A stretch of 64,000 bases of DNA from Mermis nigrescens (taxonomy: Eukaryota > Nematoda > Enoplea > Mermithida > Mermithidae): NCBI GenBank assembly GCA_036768485.1, contig JAVLUZ010000144.1, positions 1,062,620 to 1,126,619 of the forward strand. Direction: 5' to 3'. Position 1 is the stretch's first letter. Each line of letters starts with the position of its first letter. Position numbers and translations under genes: made by a program. This document shows, one piece after another, positions 1-12,700 of this stretch. Under the pieces are notes generated by a model that searched no databases, was not told where the DNA came from, and saw nothing but the letters and a program-made list of their open reading frames with translations.

Positions 1-76
<76 letters not shown>
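1..76. repeat. (AT)n microsatellite
   Basis: The window opens with an uninterrupted run of about 38 AT dinucleotides. The run may extend upstream of the window. Nothing else is coded here. Confidence 0.97.
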
Positions 77-79
<3 letters not shown>

Positions 80-119
80 TTTTACTCGTAGTTGTTGCAG
101 GACGTTGTGAAAAGTTTAT

Positions 120-310
120 AAAATGCATTATCTTACAACTAGGACGCATTTTTATACGTTTTTATCCAGTTTCAAATAAAAAATTGTCGGACTCTTCCTG
201 GCAATCCTGGCTACGCCTATGCCACCAATGGAATCGGCACACGCGTCGCTTTCTCCTTCATCGCATCCCATTTCTCAAATTTATTTTAAACGCATGTCTC
301 TCACCGAAAT
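120..310. repeat. Decayed copy of a palindromic repeat family also at 51.6 kb and 59.7 kb
   Basis: The phrase CAACTAGGACGCATTTTTAT near 136 recurs near 51846. The stretch around 240-300 (cgtcgct...cgcatcccat...ttattttaaacgc) matches the core of the palindrome at 59651-59797. This makes three diverged copies in the window. I see no coding potential. Confidence 0.5.
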
Positions 311-465
311 TTTAATCAATTATGAATGCTTATTACGTTACGATGCCTAAGCCTAAAAATAAAATGAACCCACAGAAAAATCTCATATCCTCACTGCATA
401 CTGACCTATTAAGATGTCCCATTGTTAAGGATAGTGTCAACTAGTTTTATTAATGTTAAAGTTTC

Positions 466-840
466 GTATACAGATGGTCATGTATAAAGATGGTCCATAA
501 AAGTCTTTGTACATTTTGCGCATGCAAATTTGTGGTTGCTATAATATGGTATAGTAACGTTTACAGTGTGATAAAACAGGGTTTTCGACCTTTGGTAGCG
601 TTTTTAGCCGATTTCTAGGTTTTCTAATGAGAAAGAATACTGAAGATTGTCTCAAAACGGCGAGCGCCGAAAAATTTTGAATTTTTTTTTTAAATGTAAT
701 TTCTGCCATTTTAAAAAGAATTTTTGGAATTTTAGACTTTACTTTGTCTTCTCAAAAATTTTTAATTATGCATATACAAAGACGGTCTTAAAAAGTGTTT
801 GTACATTGGAAAAAATCTTTGTACATTACTATCCGCTACT
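466..840 (+). mobile_element. Family A MITE, partial copy
   Basis: It contains the family A landmarks in order: GATGGTC...AAAGTCTTTGTACATTTTGC, then ATAATATGGTATAGTA, a decayed GC-hairpin region, and a closing TTTGTACATT block. The short ORFs read through it (for example 647-868) are translations of the repeat and are not genes. Confidence 0.7.
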
Positions 841-1158
841 GTTTACCAAGTGGCTGTTTCTGAATTGAACCCCTCTCTGGCCATTCCTATTTTGCCTGCC
901 AGTAAAGACTTTGATCTATCATTTTCTGCATTCACAAAACAGGCCTTTTAAAAACACTGCTCATTTAGGCAGTTGCTATTCTATAATACATTAGTGCAAT
1001 AATTTCGACTAACATTTGTTTTTAATTGTTTGAACATAAGAATACCTCTAACTTATTCATTAACAATTAGCTTTATATACTACTTGCGATAACCCGTCGC
1101 TTAATCTGGCTTTGATATCACGGTAGTTTATTATTCAGTGCTCACGCTTTTTTACACG

Positions 1159-1239
1159 ATGCCGACACACATTGTTGACGAGAACGGCATATCGGAAATT
1201 CCTGATGGAAATTTTTCGATAATTACTCGGAATTTGCAG
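1159..1239 (+). CDS. YARS1: TyrRS exon 1 (27 aa, start codon)
   Basis: The exon starts ATG-CCG-ACA and ends ...ITRNLQ (CAG) at the donor GTACAT; phase 0. The ITRNLQ/EV junction with exon 2 matches the N-terminal helix of animal TyrRS (human ..LITRNLQEVLGEEKL). The preceding sequence is in frame without a nearby earlier ATG. No TATA box or other promoter element is obvious upstream. Confidence 0.92.
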
Positions 1240-4200
1240 GTACATATTTATGCTTGGTTTTACTGGTGCGGAATAAAGTATTTAAATCAACTTTTTACTT
1301 ATATTTTTCTGACAATCTGACTTCTTTATTTTTCCTCATTTTTGCTGTTTTTAATTTATTTCTTGAGCCACGATAAAGCATTTGCAATGCAGGGCGTGCA
1401 CGCCTGCTTGTCGCTATGCAAGAAATCATAGACACCTCGTTTATTGCTAGAAATATGTAATCCGCGTTCTCATTCTTGACCATTGTCAAACAATAATAGC
1501 TCTTTCATGTTGTTATTTAACATTCCGAAAAAGAATTTGTCTTGTACCGAAATTCTAGAAGATTCTTGAAAAGCTGCTTTGCAATGCAAGCCTGATTAGG
1601 CCACTAGAATCCTAATTTTATGATTTCAGAAGACAACCGATTTTGAATGGGATTTATCAACAAAGCGTAGATTCATAAAGCCTTGCGGGAGAGGATATGG
1701 GTGAAACCTCGGGTAATGATTAGATTGGGAAAAATCTCTCAGTGTACCTGCATTTCTCCAAAAATTGAAAAAATCTGTTTATAGACCATTATGTTTTTAT
1801 TAACTAGTTACCGTAGTAATCAAATCGTTTGTCCGTACCATTCCTTTTGAAGTAGTTAGTTTAACGGATTAATTGTTAAATTCTCTTTTTCAAAGCCCTA
1901 AAGAAGGAAACAAATTCCTTTTAGGTAGCCGAATTATTCATATTGATGATCGAATAGGAAACGATTTAGCAGTAGGAGGGGTATGCAGGTGGCGGAGGGG
2001 TGGTGGGCTTTAGACGGCGAACAACCGGGTCCAAAATTTGGCCGGGACCGGTACCGGGCCTCCATGTATGTTATACTACGTAGGTATAGGTATGCATGTG
2101 TACGTCATATATTTCGAGTGTGTTTATATGTGCATGCACGTACATATTTACTTATACTAGGGATGTCTCAAGCCCCGGCTCCGGTGCCTGGGCTTATGCC
2201 CCGGGCCGGGCAAGGCTTGCCCCGGGTCGGGTCTAAAACATTTGTAATTAATTGCAACTCTTAAGATTTGCTTTCAGAATCATGGAAATTATGAGGAATC
2301 AAAGAAATGGTATATTTCAGAATATTGACGAATTCAAATAGCAAAATTGGATCGTTAAATTGTTTGTATAGCTCAAATGTAAATTTGGACCCAACTTAAG
2401 CAATTTAAATTCAGCGTATTCGCTTTACTTTTAAATTAGTTATTAATAAATCTTTTAATATTTATTATTAATATCTGAATTATTATATCATTGATACATT
2501 TATGATTTATTTATTAATTTAATCTCGAAATAAATGGCCTAAATCGGATGACGTATATATTTTTTTCTATTCTGTCAGATCTTATAAATGAAATCGATGA
2601 TCTGTTAAGTCTGAACAGACAAAGTTAAGCGAGATTCAATGCTGTGATCGCAGTTCTTGGTGCCCTGACCTAAAATTATATATAAATATTGTTTGTTAAT
2701 TCACAATTTTGATTAAATTCTCAAAAATGAAGCTTTTGCTGTTGGGAATATTTATCGCATGAGCCACAATCTTGGCAAGAAAAGGATGTGCAAAATTTGT
2801 ACATTATGATTTTTATGGCTCAGTACAGCTGGGAGACACGACCAATGCGAAATAGAAAATTTTAGAATCGAGAGTCTTAAATCCAAGAACTGCAATGTAT
2901 ATAATCAATAAATAAATTGACGGTTTTTTTACTGAAAATTAATGAACTTTTAAAGTGCAAATTGACACAAACATGATAATGTTAAACATAGAAATACATG
3001 CTTTGAACTGAAATGCTTATACTTCGTTCGACCCTTCAGCGAGAAAATCAATCTTTACTATAAAGAAAATGACGAGCACCTAGCATCACAAAAAATCTCT
3101 ATTTTTCTCAAAACCTGACATCATACATTAATTGGGAGCTTAGATCCTAACAGGTATGCGTATTCTATTTCGAACTTTAAAATTACCTCGCAATTGTTTA
3201 CTTTCCCCGAAATCAGTTATGAAGTTTTGAAAATCTGAAGACAGTTGCACATTTATGATTTATCGCTAATAATTGTCATTTAATTGGACTGATTCAGTAT
3301 CACGTGCATCATTGATATTTTTCAAACCGTTTTTTACTCCTTAAGCCTTTAATTTAAAGCCAAGCCATTATACGCTGAGAAATCCGAACTTAATCCTCTT
3401 TTCACAGTTATATGATTAAGTACTAATGTAAAAAAGTACCGTGAATTATTTTAAGTTAACATAACACTTATACGGTCAGCATACATTAGTATGCATAGCA
3501 TCTTGCCCCGGCCCTGGCCTCAGTGTCGGGGCATAACTGCCCCGGTGCCGGGGCATAAGCCCCTGCCCCGGAGCATCCCTATTACAGCACCTATGTACCA
3601 ACCCACGAATTGGCTGCAGATTTTGGTAGCGAAATAGTATACATGTATAAGATCCCATTACCATTAAAATAGTTTTAAATACTCTCTAATTAGTAGTTTA
3701 ATAGCAAAATCGTACTAAGCAGCTTGAAATACAACTAACTGATTTTACATGTTGATGTCCAAAAACGTTGTTTTTTGTTAACATATTGCCTATGACGTTT
3801 CTGGTGCATTATTAATCTTTCTTTCAATGTAATATTTATTTTGATGAGATAAATATGTGTAAATTTATTCTTCTTTGGTTAAGAATTACTTTTCTGTCAA
3901 ATCATCATCAAAAATCTGTATGTTCTTAAAGTATTAAACAAATGAATGGCACTCTGACTGTTGAGTACACGGTTTATGTGAATATTAAGCATTGTTTTAA
4001 TCATAGGTGCGCAAGGTCACACTTTCAGGGGGTGAGATCAGAAATTGCTAGATAACTATGTGCTTCGTAAAAACGGCTCTATAATCCTTTTGGAGTCAGA
4101 AAATTAGCTATATAGCCCTTTTGGTCTCAGAAAACTAGCTATATAGCCTTTCTGGATTCACAAACATAGCTATATAGCCTTTTTCGACTGAAAATAGCTA

Positions 4201-7200
4201 TTAATCTCTTTTTGGAGTCAGCTATATATCCCTTTGAAACTCAGAAAAGACAACTAAATAGCATTTCTTAGCTCAAAAATGACTATATAGCGAGTTTTCT
4301 GAGCCCAAAAAGCTGTATAGCTAATTTTCTGAGCCTAAAAAAGGCTATACAGCAATGGTTGTTCGGCTGAAATCGCTGTATAGCTATCAGTTTTTCAAAG
4401 CTCAGGGGGTTATACCCCCTCCCTCACCCCCATGCTCATGTGAGAGATTGCTAACACGTTGAAAATTCACAAAAAAAACTTAATTTTCAATAAGAACAAA
4501 CAGTCAGTGCGATTTCTCGGGTATTTTTATGATCACTGTATTTAGATTCCTTATAAGTTACAAAGAGTAGAGACTTGAGCTGAGGTACAGATAAGCGATG
4601 AGGCTGATTGGTTGGTATAAAGCATGTCCAACAGAAATCGGTGAGATCCAAGAATAATCGGAACTTTTGTATCATTCAACTGCTTACATGAAACTAGTTG
4701 ACAGTTTTTCTACAACCTGTTACACAAAATGTCAAACTTTTTTGAATCTTCGCTAGGTATGCCTAGATGTATTCAAGCTTAAAAGTTTGTCACTAAACCT
4801 ATCGTAAATTGCTCACACGTGATGTCAGGAATCTTTCTAGACTTTAAAACTTCGCGATCTTAGTCTCGTTCAAAAATCTAATATTCCGCTTTCCTATTAT
4901 TTTACCTTAATGAATATCAGTTCATTCATAAATGCATGATCTTTGAGGAAAAAAGATCGGCTAGGTGCTGTTCTTTTGGATTTTTGTGTGAGAATAACTC
5001 TGTGATTGCTGAAGTATGCAACGAAAGATGTACTTAAAAAGTATATTTCTTGCGAGATATTCTTTGAAAATGCTGGATTAATTGCTTTGATGTAACAGGA
5101 ATACTTTCCTGGAATACTTTTGTACAAGATGTAATCCTGTTGTTAAGGATTTCATTTAAATATTAAAATAATCTCACATTTTAATCAATATATCGCTTCA
5201 ACATTTGTTGATCACACGTATATTAAATGCTAGATGGAATAGGTGCAGCTATTGACTTTATGCCGATTTACCTGCAATCTCATTTAATTTTTGTCAACAT
5301 ATTCCTTGAAGCTTGTCAAATGTAATACGGCGAAGAGAAAAATAAGATCTGCCTGGCACTAATTTCACAAAAGTTCGATAAAACTGGTTAAAAGCTGTCT
5401 GAGAAATTAATTGAAAGACATTACCCAAATAATCACACAAATATTAATGGCAAGACAAATGTTTCTATATGACAACTCAACATGCTTTCTTTATTCTGCC
5501 TTTGAAAAGCTCGGCCCTTCTTGGCCTGGACCAGGACCGGACCCACTAGGATTCGGCCGGGACCGGGACTGGGCGCCTGGTCGTTCCTTGGATCTAGACC
5601 TTCGGAATAGAAAGATTGGAAATTTCCCGTGGAAAATGGGGGCAAACTTAAGGCCGAAAATAGATGAAAATTGAAATTTTTTCAAAGTACTTGAAATTGA
5701 CCAGAAACTGTGGGATAAAGTAGTTTTAACGTTATTTTAGTATTTATACCAATTTTTGGTGTCATTTCGGCCTGAAAAAGCTCAATTTTTGACCCTGATG
5801 AGCTGACCCCTAGATCGGCCGTGCTGTGTACCATGACCCTTCCCCTTTACATGCAAACGGTACTTGAGATTTCACTGCTAGACGTCGTTTGACGTTTTTG
5901 ATGGTTTGAGCAAAAGGTGTCGGTAAGAAGATGGCCTGAGGAATATGCTTTTCAAGACTTCGGCTAAGCGTGTACCTCCAATATCCTTCCAGTGTGCATG
6001 TGGATCCTTCTGTATTTTTTCTTTGGATACATTGACATTCCGGTTTTTTATTAACAGGCTTTGAAGAGCAAATTTTATCCGCAATAAGGGGCGTGAACAT
6101 TTTTTGTTAGGTAGCGGTCGATCTAGGATGAAAGATTCCCTCCTCTGCTTTACATGAATCGGTATGTTCCGTATTAGATCTTTTTGTATTTGTCATTTTC
6201 ATAATGATTCGCAGGAAGTGATGGGTGAAGAGAAATTAAGAAATATTCTAAAAGATCGTCATTTGAAAATTTACTGGGGAACAGCCACGACAGGGAAGCC
6301 ACATGTTGGGTATTTTGTCCCAATTTCGAAGATTGCCGATTTTTTGAAAGCGGGGTGCGAGGTGAGCATTATCATACTTCTAAACTTCAAAAATTTTGGT
6401 AAGTATGTCGGACAGTCATAATAATAATTGACTTCCGATTTTTCGTAAGAACAGCCGATCTTGAAAATGACTTGAAGGACAAATTTTGGTTAGAAATCTG
6501 GTATGGAAAATTGAACCTTTTGGAAGAGATATGGGAACAGCATGATGTTAAACACATTACTAACGTCTTACTAGGCTTTTCGGTAAGGAATACTATTCAA
6601 AAAATCTGTTTACTTAATTTATCCATTTTGATTCATATTATCTATCGTAAAATGAAATTTCGGGTCACTTCAGAAGTGAGTGAAAAACCTGTTTTTGCAA
6701 TTTTTGTATGCATATTGATAAAATAAAATTTTGTTCTTCTGTGAACCTTCGCTGACACTTAATTGTCTTTGACAGCTTTACGATTGCAAATTTATGTTAT
6801 TCCTGAAATTTATTTTTTTTGTAAATGGAAGTTTATTTAACTGAATTACTATTAACTATATACAATAGATACGTACATACTTAATTTATTAGATATGTAA
6901 TGTTTGTAACAGGTCGACTGTAAAGAAAGATGTTTTTCGTTGCGAAAAATATAAGGCATGTGAAATAATGCACTCGTGGGCATAGGGGGTGAGAGCAGGG
7001 GCACAAGATCCGGATCGGCGGGGAGGGGGGTGGTAAAATCATCAGGAATCCAAAACAGTTTATTTAGCGTTAACGAATTGTTTTACAGTTCAAACGACCA
7101 AAATGGTCAAAATGGCCTGTAAAACGCCTTTTCGTGTTGATTTCGCATTCTTAAAGCATTTTCAGTCCATTTTGACTGCATTGTATCACTTTTAACACTG

Positions 7201-9659
7201 AAAAATACAGAAATTGATCAATTGGTGGCGCTTTTTATGTAAAAAGTCGGTACATAAAAGTACTTACGGAAAATTTTTTGACATTTTTACTGCTTTTGAC
7301 CTCAAAAATGATGCAAAAAAACGTTCCGTCAGCTCAAAATAGCAGGACAATTTCTGTTTGGCAGACTCTTCAGCGGGGGTTAATAACCTTTGATCTCTAT
7401 TTGCATGTACATATAGGGTAGAGGGGGAGCGTTCCCTAAGGTTTAGAAAATCGGGTATTGTCAGGCGATTTTGAGAAAGCAATAGTGCCGCAAGACAATT
7501 TTTGAGCCTACTGCGAAAAAAAGGTCGAAAATTTTGAGACGGAAAAAGTAGAAAGATCATAATTTTACCGACGCTTCGCGTCGTATTGACAATGTTTTCT
7601 AGTTTTTATCGCTTGCAACCCATCAATTGACTAAACTTCACTAGTGAACCCAGTTCTCTGCACATAACGGGTTACTGTATCATATTATATGTAGTACCCC
7701 CTAAAATTTGTGTTCATGACTTTAAGATACCGTCTTTTGACATGTCCGTAGAGACCTTGTACAAAAACCAATGCCTACAATTCACTCCATGACCATTCCT
7801 GAATTTTAACACCCCCCCCTCTGGTCACTTTTTTCCACTGGTGGATTTTGAAAGGGGGTAGAGCGACCGCCCCCTGTCAGCGAGAAATATAATGGGCGGA
7901 ACGGAGAATAGATGTGTATTTTTTGATGATTTCAGCCATTTTTATCATGAATTTTCAAATATTTTTGGGTCTTCGCGCCTGGACAGTACGTACTAATTAA
8001 TGACATTTATCTGACTCTCTTGGCGCTCCAAAAAACTTAAATTTACGTCAGAAAAGTAGTTTTGCACAGAACAAGGATTTTGTAGCTCTTGCGAGTGATT
8101 TCTCGAGTGTTTTTCGGCAATTTCAATCGATTTCTGCATTGATTTTGCTAGTTTTTCATAAACTAAACTTTGGAACTTTTTTGCAACAGAAATAATTCTG
8201 CCTATCAAAAGACAGCATAATAATCAGTACCTAAGCATATATAATACACGAATTTTTGGACAATGTATGACACTTTTAGGAAAATTTTGGGTTCTGCCGC
8301 TCCCCTGTCAGAAAATCATGGATCCGCCACTGTACGTTGGCCATGTATGAAATAATTGAAATAATTTTTATATCAGTTTTATGAATTATTTAAGGTTACG
8401 ATTCTCTTCGCCGATTTGCACGCCTATTTAGACAACATGAAGGCTCCTTGGGAGCTTCTGCGGCTTAGAACGGAATATTATGAAAATATTATAAAGGCAA
8501 TGCTCGAAAGCGTAGGAGTCAGCCTAGATAAACTGAAATTCGTTCGCGGTTCGGAATTTCAGCTCACTGAGTAAGCTACATATTGTCACCTCATCTGGGC
8601 GTAGGGGTGCTTGGGGGTATGCACCTCCCCCCCGAGAAAACAAAATACCCCCACCAGAATTCAATTAATTAATTTGTTGAATTTTTCGCAATTTTTTGAT
8701 GCTAATGGATAGTGCTCGATGAGAAACGTTGAAAAATGGTGTTTTTCGCCATACCACCACTTGTTAAGGCCATTTTGTGATCTTTGAAAATCTCACCCCT
8801 TAGAATTCGGTGCCGCCCACCTATGATTGTCACGCCCGGTAGTGGGTATTCATATGATAATTATAGTAATATATTCATTATAACTTGTGTTACTCGGCGT
8901 ACGTACGTCTGTCGAGTCCCGTTATAATAGTAATGTAATTCCTTAGTCAATAATATACTCCGCGTGTCTTTGTGCACGTCTGTTGAGTCAAAGTTTAATA
9001 TTTCATCGATCGATAATCCTTTAGTCTATTGCTATACTTTGTACGTTGTACAAAGATGGCTCCGAAAATTTTTGTACGAGCCTCAAAGTATTTGTCTCGT
9101 ACAAAAAAGCAGTGCCTCTACCCACCTCCCTCCGCCATGCGTTGTTGGGAGACGGTCGACTTGAGTACGAGAATCAGGTGCCAAAATGGTCTAAAAAACT
9201 TAAATGCTTGCTAAAATAGCGTAAACAGTATGCTAATGCACAGTTTTAGGTACGTAGCTGGCCGTCCTATTTTGGAGGGACCAACACCAATTTTGGGGGA
9301 CCAAGCCTAAAAAGGCTAAAAATAGCACAAAATAACGTTTAAAAAGTTCCATTTTTCCGATTTTTCTGAATTATGGGAGTCCGGAGCCCCATTCCCCCCA
9401 GAACTACGTGCCTGCATAGTTTCTTATAATTTTCGAGCAATTGAGCAGAACAAATATGATCTTAATCAATTTTTGGCTTTCATTTTCTTTAGAAAATATC
9501 TGATTTTTCCATCCTGGGGTCTGAACCCCGAACCTCCCGCGTGTATGTCCAGGTCCGCTCACGTTCAAGCCTTTGATAACAAGTTAGGCATGTTTTGGTC
9601 ACTGTGCTTCAGATTATTGAGTGTGTCTTTATTAATTTATTTATTGTTATCCTTATTAC

Positions 9660-9704
<45 letters not shown>

Positions 9705-12700
9705 TGTTATTAGCTATTACTTGTGTTCAGTATTAGATCACTGTATTGCTCGCTTTAGTTTTATTATTTCAACTCTTGGTATTCAGAACCAAAAGGTTCT
9801 GTTTAACGCCTCGTCTTTTATTTCTGTAATTGACGTGATTAGACATAAATAGTTAGCGCGCTTGGAACCCAGTAATTACATATGTAGGTACATACAAGCC
9901 CGTGATTCGACCAAGGAGGAAGGTCGGTCCCAGCATAAATTGGTCTATATTTAAGAAAATCAATCGGGATAGCTTGCAAAAACCGCGTTCTTTCGACATG
10001 CTCCACCATTTAAACTCATGAAATCCGAACTTTTTCAAAAAAAATATTTCACATAAAAAAAGGCTATAAAAAGTATCATTCTTTGATCGCGATAGGGCCA
10101 AAATGATGGAAAATACCTGTCCAGCGCGAAGCGCCGAAAATTTGAAGATTTAATGACAAAGACATTCGATTTTTTTCACCTTTCCGTGCATTATCTTAAC
10201 TTCCAAAATTTAATTGCGGCCAAGGGGTGGGCGGCCGCCTCTTTCATCAAATACGGCCCTGGCTACATATATGCATTGATTTTGAAGGAAATATACTTTG
10301 GATATGTATCGCCTTTCGAGCATTGTCACAGAACATGATGCTAAGAAGGCCGGTGCGGAAGTAGTCAAGCAAGTTGATCATCCTTTGCTCAGCGGTCTCC
10401 TGTATCCCTTATTGCAAGTAAATTGTTTAAAAGAATAAAATTGACTTTATATAAAATACATTTAATCCATTTTATAGGCCTTAGATGAAGAATACTTAAA
10501 AGTTGACGCACAGTTCGGCGGTGTTGACCAAAGAAAAATATTTACTTTTGCTGAAAAGGTATAATTTATTAGCTTCTTCCTGCTTAACCTCGTACATGTA
10601 AGAGGGGATGGGGTATCCTCGCTCAAAGTCGGACACCCCCCACCACACCCCACAGCCAGAAAATTTTTGACCCTTTAGTGTTTTTTTTTGTACTCGGCAA
10701 AGATTTTTCCCGATGTACATACAAAGACTTTTCGGGACCGTCTTTGTACATGTACAAAGATTTTTGGGAAGACACAAATTGCAACAAAGATCTAAAATTC
10801 GCTAAAATTCTAGGTGCTTTGCGCCAAAATGAGTAATTGTGTGTTCTACATATCTTTATAATGGCAGAAATTGCATTTTAAAAGGAAAAATCTTAGTGAT
10901 TCAAAAAGAAATCTTGAATTATTATTGATTTTTGCCCTCAGAGACGCAGATATTAGCTTAAATGCGCCACCAAAAGTCGAACAACTCTGTTTTTGCCACA
11001 CTAAAATCGTTTCTGTACCATATTGTAGTACTCAAAAATTTGTGTGTACAAAATGTACAAAGATTTTTGGGAAGACAGAAACTGTGAAAAGGTGTATAAT
11101 TCCCAAAAAAATTTTTGTTTGTCTTATATATCTTAAAATGGCAGAATTTGCATTTAGAATGGAAAAATGTCAAATTTTTCGGCGCTTCGCGCCGTTTTGA
11201 GACAATTTTTAGTGATTTTTGGCGTGAGAAACCCAGAAATTATTTAAAATACACTACTAAAGATCGAAAACCATAGTTTTACCACACTAAAATCGCTACT
11301 GTACTATATTATAGTACACAAAAATTTGCAAGTACAAAATGAACAAAGACTTCTGGGGACCATCTTCGTACATGTACAAACGGACCTTGTACAAAAAAAA
11401 AACCTACGTATCAGACATGCACATAGGGGTGTGAGGGGTGTTATTACCCCCTCCCTCTGAGGGGTCAGCTAGACCGGTACTGTCCGGCGATTTTGAGCAA
11501 ACAGGTCTTTTTCTGCATCATTTTTGACATCGAAATCAGTAAAAATGTCAAAATTTTTCCAGCGCTTCGCGCCAGAGTAGTACTTTTAAGTACTTTTTAC
11601 TTAAAAAGCGCAAAAAATTGATGAAGTTTTGCATTTTTTAGTGTTAAATGTGATATAATGCAGTCAAAATGGACTAAAAATGCTTTCAAAATGTGTTATT
11701 AACACGAAAAAAACGTTTTATAGGCTATTTTGACCATTTTGATCATTAAAACAGCAAAAAATCGCTGAACGTTAAAATTACTGTTTTAGATTTTTGGCAT
11801 TTCACCCCCCTCCTGCCGACCCTGACCTTGTGCACCTATGCTACGTATGTACTTGTAAAATGGGCTCACGTAAGGCAAATGATTCCGGGTGGTCGGCTCT
11901 TAAGGGTTACAATAGATATCATCACATATGGGTGTTGCGGAGAGGTTTAGACTTCCTTTTTAAAGAATAAAATCCTAGAATTGAATTTTCGGCATGCTTT
12001 TGGGGGATTTTTGCGAGATTTACTTTACCCATACATGCACATGGGCGGTGAGGGAGCGGTATCACTCTCCATTGAAGGGTGAGCCAGACAGGTACTTGCC
12101 GGCGATTTTAAGCTGACGGAACGTTTTCTTGCATTATTTTTAATTTCAAAAGCAGTAAAAGTGTCAAAATATTTCCGCGCCGGATCACTACTTTTATGCA
12201 ATTTTTTATTTAGAAAGCTCCGAAATTTCATCAATTTCTGTATTTTCTAGTATTAAAAGTGATGAAACGTAGTAAAAATGAACTATGAATGCTTCAAAAA
12301 CGCGGAATTACCACGAAAAGACCTTTTATAAGCTATTCCGACCATTTTGGTCGTTTACACAACAAAAATTCGTGAATGTTAAATTTGCTGCTTTGGTTTC
12401 TGAAATTCTACCCCCTCCTCCTGCCGAACCTGGCCTTAGGCACCTATGACCCTGCCTATATCCCCCATAATCAGCTGCTGCCCATGTGTGGACATTATTC
12501 ATCCAAGACTGACTGTCTTCCTAACCATCCGGAAACATTTCATTTGTTTATTTCGTCCCGACTTTAAGACTAAAACTTGTTTCCTCCAGAATTTTTTTTT
12601 CTATCGGAAATGTCAAATAGAATAGCATGACTGCTACCAAACCTGGGCGTGGGGGTGATTTGGGGGTATGCACCTCCCCAGAATTCAATTTTTGGAATTT

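Larger units (their letters stand above)
1240..6214 (+). other. TyrRS intron 1 (about 5 kb): transposon relics, no other gene seen
   Basis: Holds the GC-rich-ended element at 2158-3581, the foldback at 4003-4440 and a GC-rich patch at 5510-5600. That patch shares the motif GGCCGGGACCGG with 2038-2060, so it probably belongs to the same family. 5700-5830 resembles 29190-29340 (shared AGATCGGCC motif and surroundings). I see nothing recognisable in 1240-1980, 3582-4000 and 4445-5480. Confidence 0.6.
8826..10287 (+). other. TyrRS intron 3: repeats only
   Basis: Contains a short family A relic (9030-9115), a family L element (9250-9416), a (TTA)n microsatellite (9654-9705) and a GC-hairpin-bearing repeat (10108-10262). 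9420-9650 and 9710-10100 show nothing recognisable. The acceptor of exon 4 lies 25 bp past the last repeat. Confidence 0.6.

Noticed and set aside
7838..8334. hAT element ending in GGATCCGCCACTG
   Set aside because: The right end is convincing, but the left candidate (CACTGGTGGATTTTG) has flanks that do not match, so the element cannot be bounded.
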